A stretch of 64,000 bases of DNA from Marivita geojedonensis (lineage in GTDB: Bacteria; Pseudomonadota; Alphaproteobacteria; Rhodobacterales; Rhodobacteraceae), in the NCBI RefSeq assembly GCF_002115805.1, contig NZ_JFKC01000005.1, positions 62,001-126,000 of the forward strand, read 5' to 3'. The notes below the pieces were generated by a model. The model was given only the letters and a program-made list of their open reading frames with translations. It was not told the DNA's origin and did not search any database. Both the position numbers and the translations under genes were made by a program. Positions 7,523-16,850 of this stretch are shown one piece after another. The number at the start of each line of letters is the position of its first letter. Positions within the stretch are counted from its first letter, which is position 1.

Positions 7523-9304
7523 ATGCCTAGCTATATCGCACCTCTGAAAGACATGCAGTTCATCCTGCATGACGTTCTGAACGCCTCGGAACAGGACATC
7601 CCCGGCTATGACGAGCTTGACCGCGATTTCACGGGCGCGGTGATCGAGGAAGCGGGCAAACTGGCCTCCGAAGTGCTGATGCCGCTCAATTCCGTCGGCG
7701 ACACCGAAGGCTGTGTGCTTGAAAACGGCGTGGTGCGCACGCCGACCGGCTTCAAGGAAGCCTTCCAGCAGATGAAGGATGGCGGCTGGACCGCGCTGGA
7801 TTGCGATCCGGAATATGGCGGTCAGGGCCTGCCCTACCTGATGCACACCGCGGCACAGGAACCCTTCGTGTCGTCCAACATGGCCTTCAACATGTACCAG
7901 GGCCTGACCCACGGCGCCTATTCGGCGATCTACTTCCACGGCTCGGACGAGCAGAAGCAGACCTACCTGCCGAAGATGACGACCTGTGAATGGACCGGCA
8001 CCATGAACCTGACCGAACCGCATTGCGGAACGGATCTGGGCCTGATGCGGACCAAGGCTGTCCCGCAGGATGACGGCAGCTACAAGATTTCCGGCCAGAA
8101 GATCTTCATCTCCGCCGGCGATCACGACATGGCAGAGAACATCATCCACCTCGTTCTGGCGAAAATCCCCGGCGGCCCCGACGGCATCAAGGGTGTGTCG
8201 CTGTTCATCGTGCCGAAGTTCATCGTGAACGAAGACGGCAGCCTGGGCGAGCGCAACGGCGTCTCCGTCGGCAAGCTCGAAGAGAAGATGGGCATCCACG
8301 GCAACGCCACCTGCGTCATGAACTATGACGAGGCGACCGGCTACCTGATCGGCGAGATGCACAAGGGCATGCGCGCCATGTTCACCATGATGAACGAAGC
8401 GCGTCTGGGTGTGGGCCTGCAGGGCTACGCACAGGCCGAGGTCGCCTATCAGAACGCGGTGGCCTACGCAAATGACCGCCTTCAGGGCCGCGACGTGACC
8501 GGCGCCAAGGCGCCCGAGAAATCGGCCGACCCGATCATCGTGCACCCGGATATCCGCCGCAACCTGATGGATCAGAAATCCTTTACCGAAGGCGCCCGCG
8601 CCTTCACCTATTGGGGCGCCTATCTGATCGACCGGGCGCACAAGAACTCGGACAAGGACGCTGATGGCCTGATTTCCCTGCTGACCCCGATCATCAAGGG
8701 CTTCCAGACCGACAAGGGCTTCGAAATGGCGGTGAACGCCCAGCAGGTCTATGGCGGCCACGGCTATATCGAGGAATGGGGCATGTCCCAATTCGCCCGC
8801 GACGCCCGGATCGCCATGATCTACGAAGGCGCAAACGGCATTCAGGCGCTGGACCTGGTGGGTCGCAAGCTCGCGCAGGACGGTGGCAAGCATGTCATGG
8901 CGTTCTTCGACATGATCAAGACGTTTGCCTCTGAGAACAAAGGTCAGGACGAGGCGTTCGACCGCGACTTCCTCGAACCGCTCAAGGCGGCATCGAAGGA
9001 TCTGCAGGCGGCGGCGATGTATTTCATGCAGAACGGCATGAAGAACCCCAACAACGCGCTGGCCGGATCCTATGACTTCATGCACATGTTCGGCCATGTC
9101 TGCCTTGGCTACATGTGGGCGCGGATGGGGCTTGCAGCCTCGAAGGCTTTGAAAAACGGTGCGTCCGACGTGGCGTTCTACGAGACAAAGCTGGCCACCG
9201 GGCGCTACTACATGGCACGTCAGCTGCCCGCCACAAAGATGCACCTCGCGCGCATCGAAACCGGAGCCGAGCCGGTGATGGCGCTGGAGGCGGCCAACTT
9301 TTAA
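7523..9304 (+). CDS. DmdC-like acyl-CoA dehydrogenase
   Basis: The 593-residue flavoprotein is of the long acyl-CoA dehydrogenase type that includes 3-methylmercaptopropionyl-CoA dehydrogenase (DmdC) of DMSP demethylation. It has the N-terminal and middle FAD-binding regions ([13 protein letters not shown]), an additional C-terminal helical part, and the catalytic glutamate E435 in [10 protein letters not shown]. As I recall, that is also the number reported for characterised DmdC. A GGGAG site precedes the ATG. Roseobacters carry several paralogues, and this one sits among beta-oxidation genes, so a fatty acyl substrate is as likely as methylmercaptopropionyl-CoA. Confidence 0.88.
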   Translation: MPSYIAPLKDMQFILHDVLNASEQDIPGYDELDRDFTGAVIEEAGKLASEVLMPLNSVGDTEGCVLENGVVRTPTGFKEAFQQMKDGGWTALDCDPEYGGQGLPYLMHTAAQEPFVSSNMAFNMYQGLTHGAYSAIYFHGSDEQKQTYLPKMTTCEWTGTMNLTEPHCGTDLGLMRTKAVPQDDGSYKISGQKIFISAGDHDMAENIIHLVLAKIPGGPDGIKGVSLFIVPKFIVNEDGSLGERNGVSVGKLEEKMGIHGNATCVMNYDEATGYLIGEMHKGMRAMFTMMNEARLGVGLQGYAQAEVAYQNAVAYANDRLQGRDVTGAKAPEKSADPIIVHPDIRRNLMDQKSFTEGARAFTYWGAYLIDRAHKNSDKDADGLISLLTPIIKGFQTDKGFEMAVNAQQVYGGHGYIEEWGMSQFARDARIAMIYEGANGIQALDLVGRKLAQDGGKHVMAFFDMIKTFASENKGQDEAFDRDFLEPLKAASKDLQAAAMYFMQNGMKNPNNALAGSYDFMHMFGHVCLGYMWARMGLAASKALKNGASDVAFYETKLATGRYYMARQLPATKMHLARIETGAEPVMALEAANF

Positions 9305-9319
9305 GGTCCGGGAGGACAG

Positions 9320-9532
9320 ATGCCCAAACGCTTTCGACTGACCCGTCGCTTTCCGGCAGCCATGACCGAGGATGGCTATCGCCGCCTCAAGCGCTTTGCC
9401 GAAGAGGCGGGTCTGGATGAAGGTGAGGCGCTGTCCTTCCTCTTCGAGAATTTCGACAGCGTCACGGATTCCGAGGCGCTGGGACATCGGCTCAGGCTCT
9501 TCAATGCAGAGCTTGACGCACGCAAACGATAG
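9320..9532 (+). CDS. Small basic protein of unknown function
   Basis: The 70-residue soluble protein begins MPKRFRLTRRF with GGGAGG upstream of its ATG, and lies 15 bases after the DmdC-like gene and 18 before the next dehydrogenase gene. It is predicted helical, with a basic N-terminus and an acidic middle (LDEGEALSFLFENFDSV). No family is recognised. Its tight position inside the cluster and strong ribosome binding site support a real gene. Confidence 0.7.
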   Translation: MPKRFRLTRRFPAAMTEDGYRRLKRFAEEAGLDEGEALSFLFENFDSVTDSEALGHRLRLFNAELDARKR

Positions 9533-9550
9533 CGCGGGATGGGGGGAGCC

Positions 9551-10690
9551 ATGCGATCAAACTGGATGACCGACGAGCACGAGATGCTTGCCGAGATGAC
9601 CGCGAAGTTCATCGAAACGGAATGGCAGCCGCTCTACGACAAGTGGCGCAAACAGGGCCAGATGGATCGTGACACCTGGGCTCAGGCCGGTGAGCTTGGC
9701 CTGCTCTGCCCCTCCGTTCCCGAGGAATACGGCGGTGCCGGCGGCGATTTTGGCCACGAGGCGGTGATCCTGATCGAAGCGGCCCGCGCCAATCTGGCCA
9801 GCTGGGGCCACGGCATCCATTCCGGCATCGTGGCGCATTACATCCTCGCCTATGGCACCGAAGAGCAGAAGAAACGCTGGCTGCCAAAGATGGTCACCGG
9901 TGAGCTGGTCGGCGCATTGGCGATGACCGAACCTTCGGGCGGGTCGGACGTGCAGGGCATCAAGACCCGCGCGGTAAAGGACGGCAACGCCTACCGCCTG
10001 TCGGGGCAAAAGACGTTCATCACCAACGGCCAGCATGCCAACCTGATCGTCGTGGCGGCCAAGACCGACCCGTCGCTCGGATCGAAAGGAACGTCTTTGG
10101 TCGTCGTGGAAACCGAGGACGCAGACGGCTTCCAGCGCGGGCGCAATCTGGAAAAGGTCGGCTGCCACGCGGCGGACACGTCGGAGCTGTTCTTCGACAA
10201 TGTCGAGATCGCGCCGGAAAACCTGCTGGGCGGCGAAGAAGGTCAGGGCTTCTACCAGATGATGAAGCAGCTGCCGCAGGAACGGCTGATCATCGGATGC
10301 GGCGCGGTCGGTGCCATGGAGGGCGCCGTCGCCCGGACCATCGCCTATTGCAAGGAACGCGAAGCCTTCGGCGGGCCTCTGACCCAGTTCCAGAACACCC
10401 GTTTCAAGCTGGCGGAGTGTCAGACCAAGACCACCGTGGCGCGCGCCTTCCTCGACAATTGCATGGAAGAACACCTCCGCGGCGCGTTGACCGTCGAAAA
10501 GGCCGCGATGGCGAAATACTGGCTGTCGGACACGCAGGGCGAGGTTCTGGACGAATGTGTGCAGCTGCATGGCGGCTATGGCTACATGCAGGAATACGCC
10601 GTGGCCGAGATGTGGGCAGATGCGCGCGTGCAGCGGATTTACGGTGGCACCAACGAGATCATGAAAGAGCTGATTGCGAGGGCGCTCTGA
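9551..10690 (+). CDS. Acyl-CoA dehydrogenase (long-chain/isovaleryl type)
   Basis: The 379-residue enzyme begins [13 protein letters not shown] at 9551, which has GGGGGAG directly upstream; an ATG at 9539 lies within that site and is less likely. FAD-binding motifs [14 protein letters not shown] and [11 protein letters not shown] are present, and the C-terminus has [12 protein letters not shown]. The catalytic base is probably E244 in LPQERL, since the C-terminal position has Gly rather than Glu, as in long-chain and isovaleryl dehydrogenases. It feeds electrons to ETF in the first beta-oxidation step. Confidence 0.93.
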   Translation: MRSNWMTDEHEMLAEMTAKFIETEWQPLYDKWRKQGQMDRDTWAQAGELGLLCPSVPEEYGGAGGDFGHEAVILIEAARANLASWGHGIHSGIVAHYILAYGTEEQKKRWLPKMVTGELVGALAMTEPSGGSDVQGIKTRAVKDGNAYRLSGQKTFITNGQHANLIVVAAKTDPSLGSKGTSLVVVETEDADGFQRGRNLEKVGCHAADTSELFFDNVEIAPENLLGGEEGQGFYQMMKQLPQERLIIGCGAVGAMEGAVARTIAYCKEREAFGGPLTQFQNTRFKLAECQTKTTVARAFLDNCMEEHLRGALTVEKAAMAKYWLSDTQGEVLDECVQLHGGYGYMQEYAVAEMWADARVQRIYGGTNEIMKELIARAL

Positions 10691-10999
10691 TGCGCCCGGC
10701 CCTGGCGCATACGGCACCTTCGGGATGCCTCCGGCGGGAGTTTATCCGGCAAGATGAAGGAGCACGGCAAGCTCCACCCCGCCGGTCGGCCTCTTTACCA
10801 CGCGGTGTCAGGCACGGTCGGCGGGGCTTCACCTTGCACATGGCTCAACTCTCCAGTCTGCCATGCGGATACAGAATGCGGCCGTTAATCTTAACCTTAG
10901 GTAAAGAAGAGATTGGCTCCTGCTTCATCTTGCCGGATAAACTCCCGCCGGAGGCTCCCGGCCTTTCCGCCCAACCCTGACAGTCGAGGATCAGACCAG
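10691..10999. other. 309-base gap with a composite inverted-repeat element
   Basis: No convincing gene is seen here. Most of the gap is the inverted-repeat element at 10727-10955. The last 45 bases lead into the GST gene. A stretch near 10885-10910 (TTAATCTTAACCTTAGGTAA) is AT-rich and may hold the promoter of the downstream genes, though no clear -35/-10 pair can be assigned. Confidence 0.6.
10727..10955. repeat. Inverted-repeat element, about 230 bases
   Basis: Arms at 10727-10763 and 10916-10955 are reverse complements over 33 contiguous bases, with a 3-base indel near the inner end. The shared core reads GCCTCCGGCGGGAGTTTATC and continues CGGCAAGATGAAG. The 152-base interior contains a further hairpin, CCCCGCCG 10777-10784 with CGGCGGGG 10819-10826. 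There is no reading frame for a transposase. It could be a MITE-like or REP-type element. A similar composite occurs at 39799-40042. Confidence 0.8.
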
Positions 11000-11638
11000 A
11001 TGACCATTCAACTCTATTGCTTTGGCGAAAGCGGGCATTCCTACAAGGCGGCGCTGGCGCTGGAGCTTGCGGGGCTGGACTGGGAGCCGGTGAAGGTCGA
11101 TTTCTTCAACGGTGAGACCCGCACGCCGGAATACCGCGCCACTGTCAACGAGATGGGTGAGGCCCCGGTGCTGGTGGATGGCGATGTCAAGCTGACCCAG
11201 TCGGGTGTGATCCAGACCTATCTGTCGGACACCTACGGCAGGTTCGGCGGTAAGGACGCGATGGAGAAGCTGGAAATCCTGCGCTGGATCATCTGGGACA
11301 ACCAGAAGTTCAGCGGCACTTCGGGGCCGTTGCGCTTCCTGATGAATTTCCTGCCCGAGGACAAACGCCCCGCCGAGGTGATCGCCTTCATGCAGGGACG
11401 GATGAAAGCGGCTTACGGCGTGCTCGACGCGCATCTGGAAGGGCGCGACTGGATTGTTGGAGATGCCGTCACCAATGCCGATCTGACCTGCTGCGGCTAC
11501 CTCTTTTACCCCGAACCGTTCGGTTTCGACCGCGCGGACTGGCCCAATATCGACCGCTGGCTGTCCAATATTCAGGGACTGCCCGGCTGGAAACACCCTT
11601 ACGAATTGATGCCCGGATCCCCTGCGGATCGGGCCTGA
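11000..11638 (+). CDS. Glutathione S-transferase family protein
   Basis: The 212-residue protein has the N-terminal thioredoxin-like GST domain (YCFGESGHSYKAALAL, then the G-E-A-P-V-L turn and Q-S-G-V-I contact for glutathione) and an all-helical C-terminal domain. The serine in the GESGHSYK segment may be the catalytic residue. It starts at ATG 11000 and lies 13 bases before the thiolase gene, so it may detoxify reactive enoyl-CoA or thiol products of the pathway. That role is inferred from position. Confidence 0.88.
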   Translation: MTIQLYCFGESGHSYKAALALELAGLDWEPVKVDFFNGETRTPEYRATVNEMGEAPVLVDGDVKLTQSGVIQTYLSDTYGRFGGKDAMEKLEILRWIIWDNQKFSGTSGPLRFLMNFLPEDKRPAEVIAFMQGRMKAAYGVLDAHLEGRDWIVGDAVTNADLTCCGYLFYPEPFGFDRADWPNIDRWLSNIQGLPGWKHPYELMPGSPADRA

Positions 11639-11651
11639 GACGGAGAGCAGA

Positions 11652-12863
11652 ATGACTGAAGCGTATATCTATGACGCCGTGCGCACGCCGCGCGGCAAGG
11701 GCCGGAAAGACGGCAGCCTGCACGAAGTGACCTCTGTCCGCCTGTCGGCGCAGGTGCTGGACGCGGTGAAGGATCGTAATGGTCTTGATGGCCACGCGGT
11801 TGAGGACGTGATCTGGGGCAACGTCACCCAGGTCGGCGAACAGGGCGGCTGCCTTGCGCGGACCGCCGTTTTGGCGTCCGGGCTGGATCAGTCCATCCCC
11901 GGTCTCGCCATCAACCGCTTCTGTGCAAGCGGTATGGAAGCGGTGAACCTTGCCGCCAACCAGGTCAGGGGCGGCGCAGGCGACGCCTACATCGCCGGTG
12001 GTGTCGAGATGATGGGCCGCGTGGCGATGGGCAGCGATGGCGCGGCGATTGCCGTGGACCCGTCGGTCGCGATGGAGACCTATTTCGTGCCGCAGGGCAT
12101 TTCGGCGGACATCATAGCCACCGAATACGGGTTTTCCCGCGACGATGCCGACAGTCTTGCGGTGGAAAGCCAGCGCCGCGCCAAGGCGGCGTGGGATGAC
12201 AAGCGCTTTGCCAAGTCGGTGATCACCGTGCGCGACCAGAACGGTCTGCCGATCCTCGACCATGACGAATACATGCGCCCCGGCACCGACATGCAGTCCT
12301 TGGGTGCTTTGAACCCGTCCTTCCAGCAGATGGGCGAGGTGATGCCAGGCTTCGACGCGATTGCGTTGATGAAATATCCGCATCTGGAGCGGATTAACCA
12401 CATCCACCACGCGGGCAACTCGTCGGGCATCGTCGATGGCGCGGCTGGCGTATTGATCGGCAACAAGGAGTTCGGCGAGAAATGGGGCCTCAAGCCCCGC
12501 GCCCGGATCAAGGCGACCGCCAAGATCGGCACCGATCCGACGATCATGCTGACCGGGCCGGTACCGGTGACCGAAAAAATCCTTGCCGACAGCGGCATGT
12601 CCATCAGCGATATCGATCTCTTCGAGGTGAACGAGGCATTCGCATCCGTGGTCCTGCGCTTCATGCAGGCGTTCGATGTGGATGCGGACCGGGTGAACGT
12701 GAACGGCGGCTCCATCGCGATGGGCCATCCGCTGGGCGCGACCGGCGCGATCATCATCGGCACGCTGCTGGATGAGTTGGAGCGCACCGGCAAGGGCACG
12801 GGCCTTGCCACGCTCTGCATTGCCAGCGGAATGGGCGCGGCAACCATCATCGAGCGCGTCTGA
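11652..12863 (+). CDS. Acetyl-CoA acyltransferase (thiolase)
   Basis: The 403-residue thiolase carries out the final cleavage of 3-ketoacyl-CoA with CoA in beta-oxidation. Nucleophile C91 lies in INRFCASGMEAV, the His motif is GHPLGATGA, and the second Cys is in LCIASGMG. The NEAFA motif is also present, so the active site is complete. Length is normal. It sits upstream of the FadB-type enzyme, with which it would form the multienzyme pair. The sequence looks like a FadA/FadI-type degradative thiolase rather than biosynthetic PhaA. Confidence 0.95.
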   Translation: MTEAYIYDAVRTPRGKGRKDGSLHEVTSVRLSAQVLDAVKDRNGLDGHAVEDVIWGNVTQVGEQGGCLARTAVLASGLDQSIPGLAINRFCASGMEAVNLAANQVRGGAGDAYIAGGVEMMGRVAMGSDGAAIAVDPSVAMETYFVPQGISADIIATEYGFSRDDADSLAVESQRRAKAAWDDKRFAKSVITVRDQNGLPILDHDEYMRPGTDMQSLGALNPSFQQMGEVMPGFDAIALMKYPHLERINHIHHAGNSSGIVDGAAGVLIGNKEFGEKWGLKPRARIKATAKIGTDPTIMLTGPVPVTEKILADSGMSISDIDLFEVNEAFASVVLRFMQAFDVDADRVNVNGGSIAMGHPLGATGAIIIGTLLDELERTGKGTGLATLCIASGMGAATIIERV

Positions 12864-12866
12864 ACC

Positions 12867-13355
12867 ATGCCTGGCGGTGATCACAGAACGGCCTACGAGA
12901 TCGGCTACGAGCTCCTGGAAAAGACGAGGCGCGCCTATTTCGAAGACGATTTCGCGCTCATGGAAAGCGCTTTCATGCTGCCGCATGAACATGTGACGCT
13001 GCAGGGCTGGGCTGTGCTTGAGACCCGCGAAGACTTGCTGATGCTGTTCGAGCGGATGAAAGCCCAGTTCCGCGAGCTGGAGGTGGATGAAATCGTCAGG
13101 CCGCTTCGTTCGGCCGAGTTCGTGACGCCGTTCGAGATACTGGCGACGGCAGAGTCGCACATGTTCTCCAAGGGTCGGCGGGTGGCTGAACCGTTTGCGG
13201 TGCAGTCGACGCTGCTGCGCTGCGGACCGGACTGGCGCATCGCCACCGCGAATTACTGCGTGCCGCTCACCACTGCGGGAATTTCGGGTGCTTTGATGCC
13301 AGACGCGTTTCCCTCCGAAATCGCCAGCGGACGCCGCCCGCCATCCGCAAACTGA
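12867..13355 (+). CDS. SnoaL/NTF2-like protein of unknown function
   Basis: The 162-residue protein starts 3 bases after the thiolase stop. Its pattern of N-terminal helices followed by strands (LQGWAVLETREDLLMLF, then PFAVQSTLLRCGPDWRIATANY) resembles NTF2-like domains, which are small ligand-binding or enzyme folds. No catalytic residue can be assigned. The C-terminal 35 residues are low in predicted structure. The position in the beta-oxidation cluster hints at a related but unknown task. Confidence 0.7.
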   Translation: MPGGDHRTAYEIGYELLEKTRRAYFEDDFALMESAFMLPHEHVTLQGWAVLETREDLLMLFERMKAQFRELEVDEIVRPLRSAEFVTPFEILATAESHMFSKGRRVAEPFAVQSTLLRCGPDWRIATANYCVPLTTAGISGALMPDAFPSEIASGRRPPSAN

Positions 13356-13434
13356 CCCAGTGGCCCAAGGTGGCCACATCGACACATATTTCTGGGCTGC
13401 GACTGCGCGCCCACGAGACCAAAGGACGACACAG

Positions 13435-15621
13435 ATGACCGATTTTACGATGACCAAGGACGCCGACGGGATCGCGACGATCACGTGGGACGTGCCTGAG
13501 AAGTCCATGAACGTACTGAGCTTCGAAGGCCTTCAGACGCTCAACGATCTGGTGGACGATGCACTGGCGGATGAGGCTGTGAAGGGCATCATCATCACTT
13601 CCGGCAAGGCCGATTTCGCTGCGGGCATGGACCTGAACGTGCTGGCGACGCTCAAGGAAGCGGGTGCCGAGGCGGTATTTGACGGGATCATGAAAATGCA
13701 CGGTGTCCTGCGCAAGATCGAACGCGCGGGCATGGACGCAAAGACCAACAAGGGCGGAAAGCCCGTGGCGGCGGTGCTGCCGGGTACGGCTCTGGGCATC
13801 GGGCTGGAAATCCCGCTCGCCTGCCACCGCGTTTTTGCGGCGGACAACCCGAAGGCCAAGATCGGTCTGCCCGAGATTCTCGTGGGTATCTTCCCCGGTG
13901 CCGGTGGCACCACCCGTGTCGCGCGCAAGATGGGCGCGATGGCAGCATCGCCTTTCCTGCTGGAAGGCAAGCTGTCTGATCCGGCCAAAGCCAAGGCGGC
14001 TGGCCTGATTGACGAGGTGTCCGCCGATCCGATGGCCGATGCACGCGCATGGGTGCTGAGCGCAGGGGATGCGGACATTCTCAAGCCGTGGGATGCCAAA
14101 GGCTACAAGATGCCCGGCGGCGCACCGTATCACCCGGCAGGTTTCATGACCTTTGTCGGCGCGTCCGCAATGGTCAACGGCAAGACCAAGGGCGTCTACC
14201 CGGCGGCCAAGGCGCTGCTGTCGGCGGTCTATGAAGGCGCGCTGGTGCCGTTTGACACCGCGCTCAAGATCGAAGCGCGCTGGTTCACATCCGTCATCAT
14301 GAACCCGTCCTCCTCGGCGATGATCCGGTCGCTGTTCATCAACAAGCAGGCGCTTGAGAAGGGGGCTGTCCGTCCGGCAGACGTGGACGATCAGCGCGTC
14401 AAGAAGGTTGGCGTTCTGGGTGCGGGCATGATGGGCGCGGGCATCGCGCTGGTGTCGGCGCAGGCGGGCATCGACGTGGTGCTGCTCGACCGCGATCAGG
14501 CGGCTGCGGACAAGGGCAAGGCCTATTCGGCTGACTACGCGGCCAAGGGTGTGTCCCGCAGGAAGATCACGCAGGACAAGGCCGATGCGATGCTGGCGCG
14601 GATCACCGCGACCACGGATTACAACGATCTCGCGGGCTGTGATCTGATTGTCGAAGCGGTGTTCGAAGACCCCAAGATCAAGGCCGACGTGACGGCACAG
14701 GTCGAAGCGGTGATCGGTGAGGACTGCATCTTTGCGACCAACACCTCGACCCTGCCTATCAGCGATCTGGCGAAGGCCAGCAAGCGGCCCGAGCAGTTCA
14801 TCGGCATTCACTTCTTCTCGCCGGTCGAGAAGATGATGCTGGTCGAGATCATCAAGGGCAAGGAAACCGGGGATCGCGCCGTGGCCAAGGCGCTCGACTT
14901 CGTGCGCCAGATCCGCAAGACGCCGATCGTGGTCAACGACGCGCGGTTCTTCTACGCCAACCGCTGCATCATTCCGTATATCAACGAAGGTATCCGGATG
15001 GTGAAGGAAGGCGTCGCCCCTGCCCTGATCGAAAACGCCGCCAAGATGGTCGGCATGCCGCTGGGGCCGCTTCAACTGGTCGATGAGACCTCGATTGATC
15101 TGGGGGCCAAGATCGCCCGCGCCACCAAGGCCGCGATGGGCGATGCCTATCCGGATGGCGCGGTGGACGAGGTGATCTTCTGGATGGAAGGCGAAGGGCG
15201 CCTGGGCCGCAAAGCCAAGGCCGGGTTCTATGACTATGACGACAAGGGCAAGCGTCAGGGTCTGTCGTCGGTCGTGGCGGCACAATACCCGCAGGCCGAG
15301 GATCAGCCCGATCTGATCGACGTGCAGCACCGTCTGCTGTTCGTCCAGTCGCTCGAAGCTGTCCGCGCGCTGGAAGATGGCGTGCTGATGGACATCCGCG
15401 AAGGCGACGTCGGCGCGATCCTCGGTTGGGGCTTTGCACCGTGGTCCGGTGGCCCGCTCAGCTGGCTCGACATGCTTGGGTCGGAATACGCGGCAGAGCG
15501 CTGCGATCAGCTGGTCGAAACCTATGGCGACCGCTTCGCCTGCCCGGACCTCCTGCGCGAGATGGCGGCGAAGGGTCAGAGCTTCTACGGGCGGTTTGCA
15601 CCTGAGAAGTCGGCGGCCTGA
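13435..15621 (+). CDS. Multifunctional enoyl-CoA hydratase/3-hydroxyacyl-CoA dehydrogenase (FadB/FadJ type)
   Basis: The 728-residue fusion enzyme hydrates enoyl-CoA and oxidises the 3-hydroxyacyl-CoA with NAD. The N-terminal crotonase domain (1-190) keeps both catalytic glutamates, in ALGIGLEIPLA and KIGLPEILVG. The NAD-binding loop is GAGMMGAG at 329-336, followed by the HFFSPVEKM motif with the catalytic His. ATG 13435 follows AAAGGA and excludes a longer in-frame reading. It is the last gene of the cluster, followed by a clear terminator. Confidence 0.95.
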   Translation: MTDFTMTKDADGIATITWDVPEKSMNVLSFEGLQTLNDLVDDALADEAVKGIIITSGKADFAAGMDLNVLATLKEAGAEAVFDGIMKMHGVLRKIERAGMDAKTNKGGKPVAAVLPGTALGIGLEIPLACHRVFAADNPKAKIGLPEILVGIFPGAGGTTRVARKMGAMAASPFLLEGKLSDPAKAKAAGLIDEVSADPMADARAWVLSAGDADILKPWDAKGYKMPGGAPYHPAGFMTFVGASAMVNGKTKGVYPAAKALLSAVYEGALVPFDTALKIEARWFTSVIMNPSSSAMIRSLFINKQALEKGAVRPADVDDQRVKKVGVLGAGMMGAGIALVSAQAGIDVVLLDRDQAAADKGKAYSADYAAKGVSRRKITQDKADAMLARITATTDYNDLAGCDLIVEAVFEDPKIKADVTAQVEAVIGEDCIFATNTSTLPISDLAKASKRPEQFIGIHFFSPVEKMMLVEIIKGKETGDRAVAKALDFVRQIRKTPIVVNDARFFYANRCIIPYINEGIRMVKEGVAPALIENAAKMVGMPLGPLQLVDETSIDLGAKIARATKAAMGDAYPDGAVDEVIFWMEGEGRLGRKAKAGFYDYDDKGKRQGLSSVVAAQYPQAEDQPDLIDVQHRLLFVQSLEAVRALEDGVLMDIREGDVGAILGWGFAPWSGGPLSWLDMLGSEYAAERCDQLVETYGDRFACPDLLREMAAKGQSFYGRFAPEKSAA

Positions 15622-15649
15622 TCACCGCTTAATCTGAGAAAAGAGAACG

Positions 15650-15676
15650 CCGCCCGCCTATGCGCGGGCGGTTTTC
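15650..15676 (+). terminator. Intrinsic terminator of the beta-oxidation cluster
   Basis: The stem CCGCCCGC / GCGGGCGG (15650-15657, 15664-15671) is followed by TTTTCGTTT, 29 bases after the fadB-type stop. Confidence 0.85.
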
Positions 15677-15727
15677 GTTTGGGGTGGCGCATCCCCGGGC
15701 GGCAGACGGTTAAGGCAGTGGCCTACC

Positions 15728-15922
15728 CTACTCTGTCCGCAGCGCGGCGAACCGTTCCATCCGGTCGATCTGGGGGGCCATCGTGCACCACTCGTCCCCG
15801 ACCGCGACCCAATGCGCGTCGCGGGTTTCGGCATGGACAATGATCCGACCTGGTTCAGACGTGATCTCGGGCACCATGATCATGTTGAGGAAGAGGGCGA
15901 AGGCTTCGGCAGTCAGACACAT
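15728..15922 (-). CDS. Small protein of unknown function
   Basis: This 64-residue frame begins at ATG 15920-15922 with AAAGGAG seven bases upstream, a strong site that argues for translation. The protein has a hydrophobic N-terminal half (ALFLNMIMVPEI) and an acidic/aromatic second half, without a clear signal peptide. No family is recognised. It lies alone between the terminator of the fad cluster and the sulfotransferase. The 170 bases before the latter gene contain only a short hairpin (16023-16039). Confidence 0.55.
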   Translation of the reverse strand: MCLTAEAFALFLNMIMVPEITSEPGRIIVHAETRDAHWVAVGDEWCTMAPQIDRMERFAALRTE

Positions 15923-16092
15923 GGGAAAACTCCTTTTTCAAGTGTCCTCCCATTTGCAGTGTCCACCTCTGCGGGTGGTGATGTCAGGCTAACGCGAAAC
16001 GGTTTCGTTTGGGTGAAGCGCCATGCTGCGACGCAGCATTTTCCAACGGATATGCCTGCCCATTGTGCAGTACGACCCGAACCGCACAGAAT

Positions 16093-16743
16093 TCAGGCGT
16101 CAAAACGATACCCGAACCGCGCAATATCGTCGGCGCACATGGCGGCCACAGCGGCGGCGGTCTGATCTGAATACGCGCTGCGATACTCCCGAGGCCGGTC
16201 CGAGGCGTTGGCATGTGGGACGGTCAACCGGAACCCCAGATGGTCCTCCACCGGCGCGAGGTCCTCGGCCAGATGCTCCAACCGAACATAGGCCGAGGCG
16301 CGTTCGACCCCGGTTGCATCGGTGACATAACGCGCCGCCGGAAAGGCGCACAGGCTGGCATCGGTTTCGGGGTGCAGGACGAAACCTGTGAAATCGGTGG
16401 ATTTGGCCAGTGTCACCGCCGGATGATCGAACCCCTGCTGCCGCAGCCAGTGGTAATAGCTGACTATCCGGTCCCACGGGTTGCGTACGAGGGTGAAGAC
16501 GAACATCCCGCCCAGATCCGCCGGAGACAGCGCCCCATCGAGATCGGCCAGCGTGCTGTGTTTCCACAGTCGCCCCTTGGCCGTCAGGTTCTTGACCCGC
16601 CCCTTGCGCTTGATCGCCTTTGGTGTGTCGCCAATCAGGATGTCATCCCGATTCGCGCGCGCTTCCAGCGCGAGGGCCAGCGAGGTGCCACCCGTCTTGG
16701 GGATGTGGACAAAGATGAATTTCCGGGCGGGCGACAGGATCAT
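16093..16743 (-). CDS. Sulfotransferase family 2 protein
   Basis: The 216-residue protein has the 5'-phosphosulfate-binding loop FVHIPKTGGTSLA at residues 10-22 and the 3'-phosphate motif LVRNPWDRIVSYYHW, both diagnostic of PAPS-dependent sulfotransferases. The acceptor is unknown; the family in marine bacteria often modifies lipids or surface glycans. It is divergent from the acyl-CoA ligase at 16851, with a 107-base shared promoter region. Confidence 0.87.
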   Translation of the reverse strand: MILSPARKFIFVHIPKTGGTSLALALEARANRDDILIGDTPKAIKRKGRVKNLTAKGRLWKHSTLADLDGALSPADLGGMFVFTLVRNPWDRIVSYYHWLRQQGFDHPAVTLAKSTDFTGFVLHPETDASLCAFPAARYVTDATGVERASAYVRLEHLAEDLAPVEDHLGFRLTVPHANASDRPREYRSAYSDQTAAAVAAMCADDIARFGYRFDA

Positions 16744-16850
16744 GCGTCAGAGGTGCCAGTTTGGGGCATGTCACGCAAGTTTTGGCTTTTCCCACCTTTG
16801 ATCCCTGCGCTATGTCACCCCGTACAGAATGTCGCAGGGGAGGACACGAG

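Noticed and set aside
7406-9487. Long minus-strand frame opposite the DmdC-like gene
   Set aside because: GC-rich antisense frames are long in this genome; the product is His/Val-rich without a family, while the plus strand encodes a clear acyl-CoA dehydrogenase.
13267-15330. 687-codon minus-strand frame opposite the FadB-type gene
   Set aside because: Antisense of a well conserved multifunctional enzyme; composition is typical of shadow translation.
16023-16039. ATGCTGCG-A-CGCAGCAT hairpin as terminator of the sulfotransferase gene
   Set aside because: The T run lies on the plus-strand side only, while the gene is on the minus strand; no plus-strand gene ends there.
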